A DNA stretch of 60,000 nucleotides from Symsagittifera roscoffensis (lineage: Eukaryota; Xenacoelomorpha; Acoela; Convolutidae). The stretch is taken from assembly GCF_963678635.1 (NCBI RefSeq), contig NC_087066.1:22291996-22351995 (forward strand). The letters are read 5' to 3'. Position numbers and translations under genes: made by a program. Shown here in pieces: positions 51,740 through 60,000 of the stretch. The notes beneath the pieces were generated by a model. The model did not search any database. It saw only the letters and a program-made list of their open reading frames with translations, and was not told the DNA's origin. Numbering within the stretch: the stretch's first letter is position 1; every line of letters begins with the position of its first letter.

Positions 51740-52640
51740 TAGAAAACGAGTGGATCCACGCATAATTGTAGAACCACTATAAGCAGTTTTACCGGAACCT
51801 TTACCAAGACTGGAATCACCAACCACAAGAAACAGAACCTACCACTGCAGAAGTAGCAAGATTAGAAAGAGATATGTTGGCAGAGAAAACGATCGAAGCA
51901 AGTAGAAAATGCGAAAATAAGCAGAAGAGTCAAAAAGTCGGACATCACATCTTCTTCGCGGAAGTGTAGCAAAACCAATTATCACTTTTTTTTTCTAGCA
52001 TTGGTGTCTGAAGGAAAGACGAGATCTGTTTCACTCATGAAGAACGTTACGCTGCAAGACACTCTTAGATTTGAGACCTTGGCACCAGAAGAAGTGTTGA
52101 AACAGGGACAAAAATTTGAACTAGCAAACAAGCATGCAACTTAGGTTTATCAGAAAAATAAGAGACACTCGGCAACTATTTTGATCTGTCAGATCAAAAC
52201 AAAACAAGAACTAACATTGAATATGCAAAATCAAAGAAATAGAACGTCTAATCCTCCTAAAATCATTAGAGAACAAACAGGAATGGCAATGATTGTAACC
52301 AGGGCAGAGATAAGCGATAAAAAATTATCAAGTGCGGTAGAAAACTCGATTGAAAACTACCCGGCAATGGGAAGTGAGTGTAAGAACTCCAAAAAAAAAA
52401 CTTTTCTGCCAAAATCGGCAAATCACAACAAATAAATGAGAAATTGGGAGACTCATCAGTAAAATCCAGGGCAGAGTGTGATCTAGTCAAATATGCACAC
52501 TTGTCAGAGGAGTTCGAAGTACTGGCCAGAGAACAAAAAGAACTAGCCTAGATTGAGTCTTACTTGTCTAAACAAACAGAGGCAATAAATCTACAAAAAA
52601 ACAACTGTTCAAATCACAGAGATTTTTACAGTGTGAGGAG
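51740..52640 (+). pseudogene. Ty3/gypsy remnant, gag or N-terminal pol region
   Basis: Purine-rich sequence with short frames, such as VARLERDMLAEKTIEASRK near 51870 and IKTKQELTLNMQNQRNR near 52185, that read as charged, coiled-coil-like protein. No zinc knuckle or protease DTG motif is recognisable. Assigned by position upstream of RT, not by domain match. Confidence 0.35.
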
Positions 52641-52732
52641 TAAGAACTGAGAGCTTCTAGACAATAACTGCTTAAAATCTTTAAAGTACGAAAAAGGGTA
52701 TCGAAAATCAAATCGAAATTTATAATTCCACT

Positions 52733-53420
52733 ATGCCCAATTCAGGAAAAGAGCATTCGTTTCCCAATACATATCCAAGAAAAAATCAAATAGAGATAGA
52801 TCAAATGTTAGCAGAGGAGCATATACAAAAGTTCGACAAATGTACTAGCCACTGTTTTGTCGCACCATTTGTTATTACAGTTAAGCCGGATGACACAATA
52901 AAAGTGGCACTCAAGGCAACACTCATCAGTGGGCAGTTTCATAAGAATAAATATCGGGTTCCGAAAGTGGGCGAACTACTAGATAGACGGGAATAGATAA
53001 AGTCTCACAGAAAAAAGTGGTATATTGCACTTTTCAGTTTTGAATCTCAAGTATGCATACAGTCAAGTCAAACTAGCTACAAAATTAACCAATCCATGTA
53101 ACTTTCACTTCGTTGGGGGATACGCTACCGGGCAATACCGCTTTCTGATTGATTTTTATGGTTTGGCCGACATGCTGGCAGAGATCCAAAAGGCGGTGAA
53201 TCGTAACCCAAACGAAATAAAAAATAGTTTCTGTTTTTTAGTAGTGAAAAGAGGATGAAGATGAACATATCCGGTTAGTAGAAACCGTCATGAAAAGGTT
53301 AAATGGCACACACTTAAAATTAAAAGCATCAAAATGTGAAACTTTATCTATCATAATTTATAAGCACCAGATATCAATTGACGGGGTAATAGCAAAAAAA
53401 TCGAAAACAGAAATTATCTA
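52733..53420 (+). pseudogene. Ty3/gypsy remnant, reverse transcriptase
   Basis: In order: HCFVAPFVITVKPDDTIKVA (the conserved fingers segment before the DYR.LN motif), KNKYRVPKVGELLD, then after a stop and a frame change FSVLNLKYAYSQVKLA (matching the F-x-x-LDL...Y-Q motif), GQYRFLIDFYGLA, and later in another frame HIRLVETVMKRLNGTHLKL and KASKCETLS. The catalytic Asp of the LDL motif reads Asn (VLNLKY) and the Y-x-DD box is lost. Clearly dead. Confidence 0.8.
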
Positions 53421-53640
53421 GAAAATAAATCATCCAAAAATACTCAAACTGCTGAGATCGTTTTTAAGTAAAAATTACCTAACGAAACACAAACTTTACA
53501 TAGCCGTCATGACAGAAAATCTGAGACTATTTTTGAAAGAAGAAAACGAGAAATAAGGTATGAAAAATTAGGAGAACTGGTGTAAAAGTTCAATTGGACG
53601 GCGGCAAAAACAGAAATTTTTGAAAATTTTTTAGAAAACC

Positions 53641-54152
53641 GTGGTCAATAAATCTAATTTCTTGTATTACAATGCAACGAGCGATACGAGAATAAAACGC
53701 GATGCAAGCCACGAGGACTTAGGGACTACTCTAGAACAGAGGTCAGACTTCGGCGAATGGGTCCCAAAGTTTTTTACATCGCGTTATCCTAAGATACAAG
53801 AAAAAAAATCAATCAATGAAGAAGAGCTGCTAGCAAATGTATGGACAACAGATAGATTCAAACACTATATTATGGGAAAAAAACCATTGCTACAGACCAT
53901 CAAATTGATTATCAACATTATTAGCAAACAGGGCTAAAAAAACTTATCAGTCCAGATTGACTAGATGGGTTGATCGATTGTTACGTTTTCAATTTCAAAT
54001 CATACATCTACCTGGAAAGTACAAGGGTATTACAGATTACCTTTTCAGGGACCCGTCCGTGGACCCGTCCGTGGACCCGTCCGTGGACCCGTTACAAATG
54101 GGAAAGATTTTGACAAAAAAAGGTCGTAGTCGAGTCAATCTACATGTTCTAT
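53641..54152 (+). pseudogene. Ty3/gypsy remnant, RNase H and connection
   Basis: DASHEDLGTTLEQ, EWVPKFFTSRYPKIQEKKS and NEEELLANVWTTDRFKHYI fit the RNase H pattern of a catalytic DAS, an SR...E turn and the E-L-LA-x-VW helix. After a stop and frame change TRWVDRLLRFQFQIIHLPGK and KGITDYLFRDPS follow, the usual tether before integrase. The DPSV end is expanded by a 12-base tandem repeat. Confidence 0.85.
54050..54092 (+). repeat. 12-base tandem repeat encoding Asp-Pro-Ser-Val
   Basis: GTGGACCCGTCC repeated about 3.6 times without mismatch, in frame with the RNase H remnant. GC content is far above the surroundings, so the expansion is recent. Confidence 0.95.
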
Positions 54153-54174
54153 GAAGCGTTAGGATGCATTACAA

Positions 54175-54840
54175 TTGCACCAAAAGAACGCAAGGGGTAC
54201 AAAGCAAAAGACAACAATTTCGAAGATACATTGCGCGAACTACGTCATTATGACTGATAGAAAAACAAAACGAAACTCGAGCGGAACGAAAAAGGATTCG
54301 CTAGAAATCGAACTAAGCAAAATCGAAACACTTTATCACATATCTGCAATAGCATTCAATTGGTTAAAACGATGGATTCACCGCAAAAAGAAAAGGGATC
54401 AAGTCAAGTCCCATTTTCTCAGAAGCTTACACAAGTCGAGGTCAGTCATAAAAACAGACGATGTAGAAGCATATGGAAGCTCGCCGACGCAAGAAAAGTC
54501 GAACAGCGGTAAAGTAACTAAAACAAACTCTCCAATAAAAATCAGGTATAACTCGCCTTTTATGAAACTCAAAGCCAATAAGCCCACTTGGGGCGCAAAT
54601 TCAAACTCAATTGCTGAATTGATGCAAGAACCAGTCACGGAGGAACATGGTACAACATCGCAGCCAGTGAAGCTAGTGTCTGAGACTGATTTTGATCAGA
54701 TGCATAACAGCAATAACAGCCCACAGAAGCAGAACAGGGTCAAATTAATTTGGAAATTAAAAGACGTCTCGTCTCAACCAGAAGACGCCGAACAAGAGGT
54801 AGCAGTACAAGTAGTGTCATCTACAGCCTTACCCAAGTAG
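54175..54840 (+). pseudogene. Long spacer ORF between RNase H and integrase, 221 codons
   Basis: The longest uninterrupted frame in the window. It is Lys/Ser/Thr/Gln-rich (SSGTKKDSLEIELSKIETL, NSNSIAELMQEPVTEEHG, DVSSQPEDAEQEVAVQVV), with a short amphipathic segment (ISAIAFNWLKRWI) but no TM or catalytic motif. In Ty3/gypsy elements this position normally holds a short linker and the H2C2 zinc finger, so a 220-codon hydrophilic insert is unusual. Its intact frame in an otherwise broken element may be chance or a less decayed region. Confidence 0.5.
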
Positions 54841-55016
54841 GCAGATACCAACTGTCACAACAGCTGCGAACAGAGGCGATGAGCAAACTGGACAAGATTT
54901 CAGATAAAATTCTGCTCGCAGAGCTCATCTCAGAAGCCACTAGACTGGACAGAGTCAGACGCGCCATTGACATAAACGACAAAAAGGATTCGAGTGATGG
55001 GGCCACATAGAACCAG

Positions 55017-55741
55017 ATGAGAGATGCCAATAACTGTATGTTAGCGGACAACGAACTGGCGGTGCCAGAAAAGCTGAGGAAATTAGTGACTACTTCTGTT
55101 TGTCACATATGCACAAAGACATCGTTATATAACAACGCAGGGGTTGTACTAGATTTAGGAAGGACAAATAATATTTACTTCCAAAAAAAACTTGTCAAAA
55201 CCGCTGTCGCTGTTAATACAGCCCGATCAGTTTACGTGGGGCTAATCAAAACAACGCGGGGCTAATCTAAACTACGCGGAGCTAATCAAAGCAAACCATG
55301 GAAAGATAAACACCTAAGGTAGCGATAGATCATTTCTCAAAATCTTTGTTGGTGAAAATGACAAAATTGACCGGTAGCAATTTTCCGGTTAAGATTTTAA
55401 GAAGCTATATAGATACAAACGGAATACCGGAAACAATTAGAATAGACTAACCCTCTGGGTTCAAGGGTAAACGAAAGAAAAAATTTTGTCGCAGAATATA
55501 ACATCAAGCATATCTTCTGCCCACTAGGTGACCATCGAAGACAGGGTATGGTTGAATGGTCAATCCAATTGATAAAAAAACGAATAGGACTTAGGCTCTT
55601 GAAAGAAATTGTCCCGTTGATCAAATCAAACTTGAGCACGAAAATCAGGGAAAAGTTTGTTTTGATCGTGAAAAAAGGCATAACAGACAGAAAATTGGTA
55701 GATGCTCGAATTGACCCATGAGAATGCCGGGCTGGAGACAT
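55017..55741 (+). pseudogene. Ty3/gypsy remnant, integrase
   Basis: A zinc-finger-like Cys pair lies in TTSVCHICTKTSLYNN. After stops, in other frames: VAIDHFSKSLLVK (around the first catalytic Asp), IDTNGIPETIRID followed by a stop where a Gln or Asn would be expected before PSGF, and GDHRRQGMVEWSIQLIKK (catalytic Glu), then a C-terminal helix-rich stretch ending near 55720. The DHRRQGMVEW motif resembles the fragment at 28.5 kb. Multiple stops and shifts make it non-functional. Confidence 0.8.
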
Positions 55742-55749
55742 CCATAAAC

Positions 55750-56830
55750 GACTACCACATCTATGAAAAAGGGATCTGTTTACAGAAAATCAGATATAAC
55801 AATTGCAAGAGGAGATCTAATAGAAATCAAAAACAGTGCAGAAACAAAGAGGAACTGAAGCAGAATCGACGATGGAAATGGAAAACACGTTAACCGACTC
55901 AGATTCGGTTGATGAAATCACAGAGGTATTCCTGAAAGACCCGTTTCTAAGAGACTTTCAACAAAATCAAACCGTAGTGACATCAAAAGACAACGAAACA
56001 GACGGAGGAATAAACATGGGCTCACATAAAGCCAAATAAAGGAGGGCCACAGAATGGAGGGCCCGACCAAAAGCACATCAACTCCATCGGAGAAACAACT
56101 AAAGCTATCGGATTAGAAAGGTACAAAACTAGAAGCAATCGCAAACGCAGAAAAAAGATTGAGAGGAAGCTGGAACAAGCAAGCCAGAAAGGAAGACCAA
56201 CCAACGCATCAACGCCACTGGATCGGCGCGACAAAGAAGCGACGATAAAACGTATATCAAGAAAACAATGTCTTCAGGAAAAATCCTACAAGAACTTGAA
56301 AATGATAAAACTACCCATGACGAACGGCTAGAATTGGCGGAACATATCATCAAAAGAGGCATAGAGAAGACACTCAAGAAGATCTCCCTTAAGAACAGTC
56401 TTCAGCGGATTTAGTCAGACAAACTGGCGGAATTGTCGCCGAAATCTTCGGAAACTGCTGAGGAAACTATGAGAGCAGAAGAAACGGGGATTCCCTTAGA
56501 ATGATGGCAGCGGTGGAAGACGTGAGAAGAAGAATAAGCAGCCGGTCTGATGCAGGAATCCAGTAAAACATTCAGTGAAAACGTTAGAGGAAGAACCACC
56601 GGAGGAGGAAGCAATGTCGGAGGAACTGAAACGAGCGTCACCTGAAGCATATAGAACAGAACTGGCAACAAGAAATCCTCCAAGAGACTCAGTTGAGCAT
56701 CTTTTCCGGTTAAGTATTTATTCACGTTGAATTCGGGCAGAGGGTACTAGCGTTAGACGATGGGTGGCCGGGCTAGAGGAAAACACGAACAAGATAAAGA
56801 AAAGAGAGCGAGTGAAATAAAAAGGAACCC
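55750..56830 (+). pseudogene. Ty3/gypsy remnant, purine-rich 3' region
   Basis: Very A/G-rich plus strand with short Glu/Lys/Arg-rich frames (for example MEMENTLTDSDSVDEITEVF near 55870 and KLEAIANAEKRLRGSW near 56130). No env-like signal or TM segment. It could be the end of pol or a third ORF; assigned by position only. Confidence 0.35.
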
Positions 56831-57002
56831 AAACAACATTTCTAATCTAAGACTCGTTGGCGAAAATTGAGATTCAAACTCATATGATATTATAAAGAAA
56901 AAACTTTTTTAGGGAGTAAAAAAATCTTGGAAAACGGGAAGTGTGGTAGTGCTACGGCAGTAGCCAAATAGTCTGTGAAGTATTGTTACGTAATATGTTG
57001 TA

Positions 57003-57085
57003 ATGCCGGCCCCGACCATGGTCAACCATGATGCCTGAAAGGTCAGTTTTTAGTCAGTGTATTAATTTACTGAATAAGATTGATA
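57003..57085 (+). repeat. LTR-like match, right end of the Ty3/gypsy remnant
   Basis: ATGCCGGCCCCGACCATGGT, CAACCATGATGCCTGAAAGG and TCAGTTTTTAGTCAGTGTAT repeat the left-end match at 51491 with substitutions. Confidence 0.6.
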
Positions 57086-58392
57086 TGCTATTTCACACAT
57101 TCAGAGAGTTTTTTTCCTTTTTTAATGAGATCAAACTGAGAGATACCACAGTTGCCATTGGTAATAACAATTTCCTAGTTTGGTTTTACTTCAGTTCTTA
57201 GAACTAATTTAAGGTCATTCCTGGTTATCTCAAAGTTTTCCTCGTTCAATTTTTTGTAACTTTTTTTGGTTATTGCAAATCTTTTAAAATTCTAAGCTGA
57301 TTTTTGTGCTTTTAAAAATTTTCGTTTCCAGTATCATTTTTTTTCATTTTTTTAGAATTCATCTGTAAAAAATAAAGACTATACCAACAGATTTTGTTTG
57401 CGATGGTATTGATAAAATTATAGTTTAAGCCTTTTACTTTATAGAACCCATAAACTACATCCGCTCTGTGTATAATTTAAAAGTTAATACGGAAGCGCAA
57501 GTAATGAAAGCGCCTTTTTTCACGCAAGGTATCTTTTGAAGATCATTGCGCAGAAAAAGGTTTCATTTCAAAGATTTCGCGGTCAAGATGTCTTCTTTTT
57601 GTAAGAAACTTATATGTTACTGTCCGGCTAAATATGAGATTTTGAAATTTTTTTGTTTTGTCTGATTTGTTTCGGCAAACTTTTTTATACAATATGAGAC
57701 TTCCACATTTTACGAAGCTGCCTGAGTAACTTTTTTGTTATTGAGATCATTTGATTTTTTCTATCATTTAACCAAAATGCTCTCGTTCCGACGGTTGAAA
57801 ATGGGGAGGAACTTTGTATTCAGGTGTGTTTTAGTTTTTTTTCTTTTTTTTCCACTAAAAACCAGCTGCCACAAATAACCATCGGACTAGATTGAGTGAT
57901 ATATCATCATAAAGCGCTTTCAGTCGTGATTCGAACGACATCAAAAATTTTTTCCCGGTGTTGAGAAAAACCGGTTTAAAATTTTAGATTTTTCGTCTAA
58001 TTTCGAGCGATTGCGAAGGCTTACTTTAGCTTATTTATGCTTAATTTAAGCCTTGAAAATTTAATCTTACTCTAATCAACTTAGCTTTTGGTGTTTGGGG
58101 TTTTTTAAGACTGGTCGGAACATTCTGTGCTACTTGCGCAGTAACCGGTTATCTTTGTAGTAAACTTTGTGTTTTGACAGTTTTCTCTGAACGAATATGA
58201 TATAACTAACAAAAACAATCAACTGATTTTTACTATTGGTCAATAAACCAAACCCGTATGTTTTCTAGTTTTTTAAATTTACAATTTAAGGATTATATTG
58301 TCTGAAAAATACTTCATTTTAGTTTTTTCTGTCAAATGAACAAGTGTAAAGCATTTTGATTTTTCTGTGGGAATAGACATAATTGTTCTTTC
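57086..58392. other. Region upstream of the GPCR gene
   Basis: AT-rich. A degraded 5H/3T tail (TGGTCGGAACATTCTGTGC, then GCGCAGTAACCGG) lies near 58115-58155. The GPCR promoter or 5' UTR exons may lie here, but I see no clear core promoter. Confidence 0.4.
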
Positions 58393-58627
58393 ATGGAGAA
58401 CACAACCACATCTGATCCAGAAATGGAGATTGTTCGTCCCAATCAAAACGTAATTATGGTAGCGTCAGCCATCGCCATTTTCGCAGGTCTTTCTCAATTC
58501 ATTGTCATTGTAATCTCGCGTGGTCTTTCGGAGAACTTTTCGGCCAAGACGTTTCTGTTGGTGCAGGCGGTGGCTGAGATTGCAAAACAGACCGTGTTTA
58601 TCAGCTATGCAGCATGTGCAGTGCTTG
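58393..58627 (+). CDS. GPCR exon 1 (N-terminus, TM1, TM2)
   Basis: ATG in the context TTTCATGGAG; ends at the donor GTGAGT at 58628 after ATG plus 77 codons and one base. N-terminus MENTTTSDPEMEI with a sequon at Asn3, no signal peptide. TM1 about residues 19-43 (VIMVASAIAIFAGLSQFIV), a short loop with Asn, Phe and Lys, TM2 about 52-78 (FLLVQAVAEIAKQTVF). QAVAEIA aligns to the class A LAxADL motif, with Glu62 at position 2.50. Confidence 0.85.
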
Positions 58628-59224
58628 GTGAGTCATTGAGCAAAAAAGACAGATGAAAATTCATTCGTTGATAAATTTCAAACTAATGACACTCACAAAA
58701 ACAAATGAAACCAAGGAAGATCTACTACTAATTACAAAAAAAACAATAACTTTATTTGACGAAAAGCAGCAATCTACACAACTTTTGTAAGTTTATTTCA
58801 TATATTTCGTTAGAGTTATTGCAACATCAAGGCGCAATTTAATTTACAAGCTCCCAAAAAACAATATGAAGGCCCGATTTTTACATAACTTTCTGAGCGG
58901 CAGGCTAAATAAAAACCATGCCAAAACGACGTGAAAAATCATGCCGTTTGCTATTAAACTCTTAGAAAATGTTTTTAAATGAATTTTCTAAAATTACTTG
59001 TAATTCTACTTTTTTGTAAATCTACCTTTTTGATGTAGGAAAGAAGCTTTGTCTGCGTGAAGCGTCCCAACTAGCTTGTCAGGCGACTAATCACTTCGTC
59101 TTTGTGCTCGTTCTGCTGCCTGACTGGATGGCACTCATTGTGGCTGTGGACAGATTCATCGCTGTGAAACATGGAGTCTGGTACAAGGAACACTGCTCCA
59201 CGCGATCAGCATGGTACCCAGTTG
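58393..59224 (+). CDS. Rhodopsin-like (class A) GPCR, 5' part, gene continues past the window
   Basis: Two exons (58393-58627, 59039-59224) joined in phase give 140 residues covering TM1 to the second intracellular loop. Counting back from the Arg of VDRFIAV (3.50, residue 117) places a cysteine exactly at 3.25 (Cys92, LACQATNHF), the residue of the conserved disulfide, with Trp108 at 3.41. This is a receptor for an unknown extracellular ligand acting at the plasma membrane. The DRY motif is DRF, and Glu replaces Asp at 2.50. Loop 2 (KHGVWYKEHCSTRSAWYP) should lead into TM4. Ligand class cannot be judged from this much. About 60-65% of the protein lies outside the window. Confidence 0.88.
58628..59038 (+). 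other. GPCR intron 1
   Basis: GTGAGT to TTTTTGATGTAG, 411 bases, AT-rich, nothing else recognised. Confidence 0.85.
59039..59224 (+). CDS. GPCR exon 2 (loop 1, TM3, loop 2)
   Basis: Starts GA, completing Gly with exon 1. Encodes KKLCLREASQLACQATN, the TM3 helix HFVFVLVLLPDWMALIVAV and DRFIAVKHGVWYKEHC, ending at donor GTCAGT at 59225 in phase 1. Reading on without splicing meets TAA within four codons, which supports the donor. CLREASQLAC has two cysteines; the second is at 3.25. Confidence 0.88.
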
Positions 59225-60000
59225 GTCAGTAATCAGAAAATTTTAGTACCAGGTCTTATGTTTTGGTTTTCGTTGCAATAACTAACTTTTGAACGCAAGG
59301 TTTTAAAAACAGCTTTTCAAAAATTTACGTTTGCAAAATTCACAGTGGTTTTGAAAATTTCTTTGCCACTATAATGCAAAAAATTTTGGAAAATTTAGAA
59401 TAATTTTTTAGAAGCAGGGTCACAATAAGACAAAAAATACAAACTTTTTGATCATAAAATTTTGTTTACCCTAGTCTTGTTTTTACCCTAAAACTTTTTT
59501 CGGATAACCATCTTTTACTTGACTTCAATCATTTTTAAACAAGACTAGAAAAACAAAACAAGACTTTTCATATCAGAGAGAGAAATTTAGATGTTCTGAC
59601 TGCCCCGTTAAACTGTTTTGGCGCAAATTTTAGGTTAAATCGAAACTTTTATTTTACTGCCCAACAGCCACAATGTTGTAGTAAAAGTTATAGTAATTAA
59701 TTTGAATCATAAAAGGAAACAAGACTGCTCGTAACAGGGCAACGCCCTGAACATTCTGACTGCCTTGTAAGGTCTATGGGCATATATAGCATGAAAAAAT
59801 CAAATGCAATAACACAATTTTTTTTATTTTGAGACTTTTTGTGAAAAGTATCCCCCCGCACGCCACATTAAGTACAAAGTGATAGATTTCGCTCCTAGTA
59901 TCAAATCAATTATGGCAAATAAGTTTTCTTCAACAAATTTGAAACAATTTATAAGACGGCTTACATCTCCGATTACGCGTCAATAGAGCGAAATTAATTG
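59225..60000. other. Start of GPCR intron 2
   Basis: Intronic to the window edge, with a degraded inverse 5H/3T tail near 59560-59620 (AACAAGACTTTTCATATCAG) and the reverse copy listed next. No TM4 exon is visible. Confidence 0.6.
59718..60000 (-). mobile_element. 5H/3T interspersed element, reverse, cut by window edge
   Basis: AACAAGACTGCTCGTAACAG, GGCAACGCCCTGAACATTC, CCCCGCACGCCACATTAAG, CAAATCAATTATGGCAAATA and AAGACGGCTTACATCTCC are the inverse of the 3' half, ending in the core (TTACGCGTCAATAGAGCG). The 5' half lies beyond the window. Confidence 0.85.

Larger units (their letters stand above)
51491..57085 (+). mobile_element. Degraded Ty3/gypsy-type LTR retrotransposon
   Basis: Plus-strand element with fragments in Ty3/gypsy order: a weak gag-like or N-terminal pol region (51.7-52.6 kb), reverse transcriptase (52.73-53.4 kb), RNase H (53.64-54.1 kb), a long spacer (54.17-55.0 kb), integrase (55.0-55.74 kb) and a purine-rich 3' region (55.8-56.8 kb), between short direct LTR-like matches. 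RNase H before integrase separates it from Ty1/copia elements. Every domain is interrupted by stops or frameshifts and the RT catalytic Asp pair is not intact, so it cannot move. The whole ~5.6 kb fits the family size. Confidence 0.8.

Overview
The window looks like AT-rich nuclear DNA from an invertebrate animal. Exons are short and GC-richer than their surroundings, GT-AG introns run from a few hundred bases to several kilobases, and the genes recognised (a membrane C-type-lectin-like protein and a rhodopsin-like GPCR) are metazoan. No bacterial operons, ribosome binding sites or CRISPR are present, and I cannot fix the phylum from the sequence. Nearly all of the open frames of 60-130 codons are chance frames in AT-rich or repetitive DNA; the real coding signal is in spliced exons.

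Layout. (1) 1-9.6 kb: a short unassigned ORF with an LTR-like flank, TCGA-rich low-order repeats, diverged copies of an abundant interspersed element (called the '5H/3T' element here) and a symmetric 1.1 kb inverted repeat around a TA-flanked miniature transposon. (2) 9.6-36.6 kb, plus strand: one large gene whose exons keep compatible phase throughout. It encodes a type II membrane protein (cytoplasmic N-terminus, one TM helix) with up to three C-type-lectin-like domains (CTLDs). An exon at 22.1 kb supplies an alternative in-frame stop, so a short form of about 358 aa and a long form of about 626 aa are both possible. Its introns hold transposon copies, a 126-bp tandem repeat, a TTCGAC satellite and an ~0.9 kb direct duplication around a retroelement integrase fragment. 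(3) 36.6-51.4 kb: intergenic, mostly repeats, including a head-to-tail cluster of seven 5H/3T copies at 46.4-49.8 kb, a small foldback element and one orphan exon-like segment. (4) 51.5-57.1 kb: a heavily decayed Ty3/gypsy-type LTR retrotransposon with fragments in the order RT, RNase H, spacer, integrase, and short LTR-like matches at both ends. (5) 58.4-60 kb: the first two coding exons of a rhodopsin-like GPCR that continues past the window.

The 5H/3T element is the dominant non-coding feature. Complete copies are about 0.5 kb. Each begins with GTTCCGACT and a small hairpin, has a conserved ATTAACGCG core, and ends with the inverse match AGTCGGAAC, a GGGC-TTCG-CCC-type hairpin and a constant 3' end (GAGCAGTCTTGTT). 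An inverted repeat terminal at one end but internal to a hairpin at the other resembles non-autonomous Helentron/Helitron2-type (HINE/DINE-1-like) elements; this assignment is an inference from architecture. No autonomous partner (Rep/helicase) is in the window. The lectin gene and the GPCR are independent genes and nothing ties them functionally.
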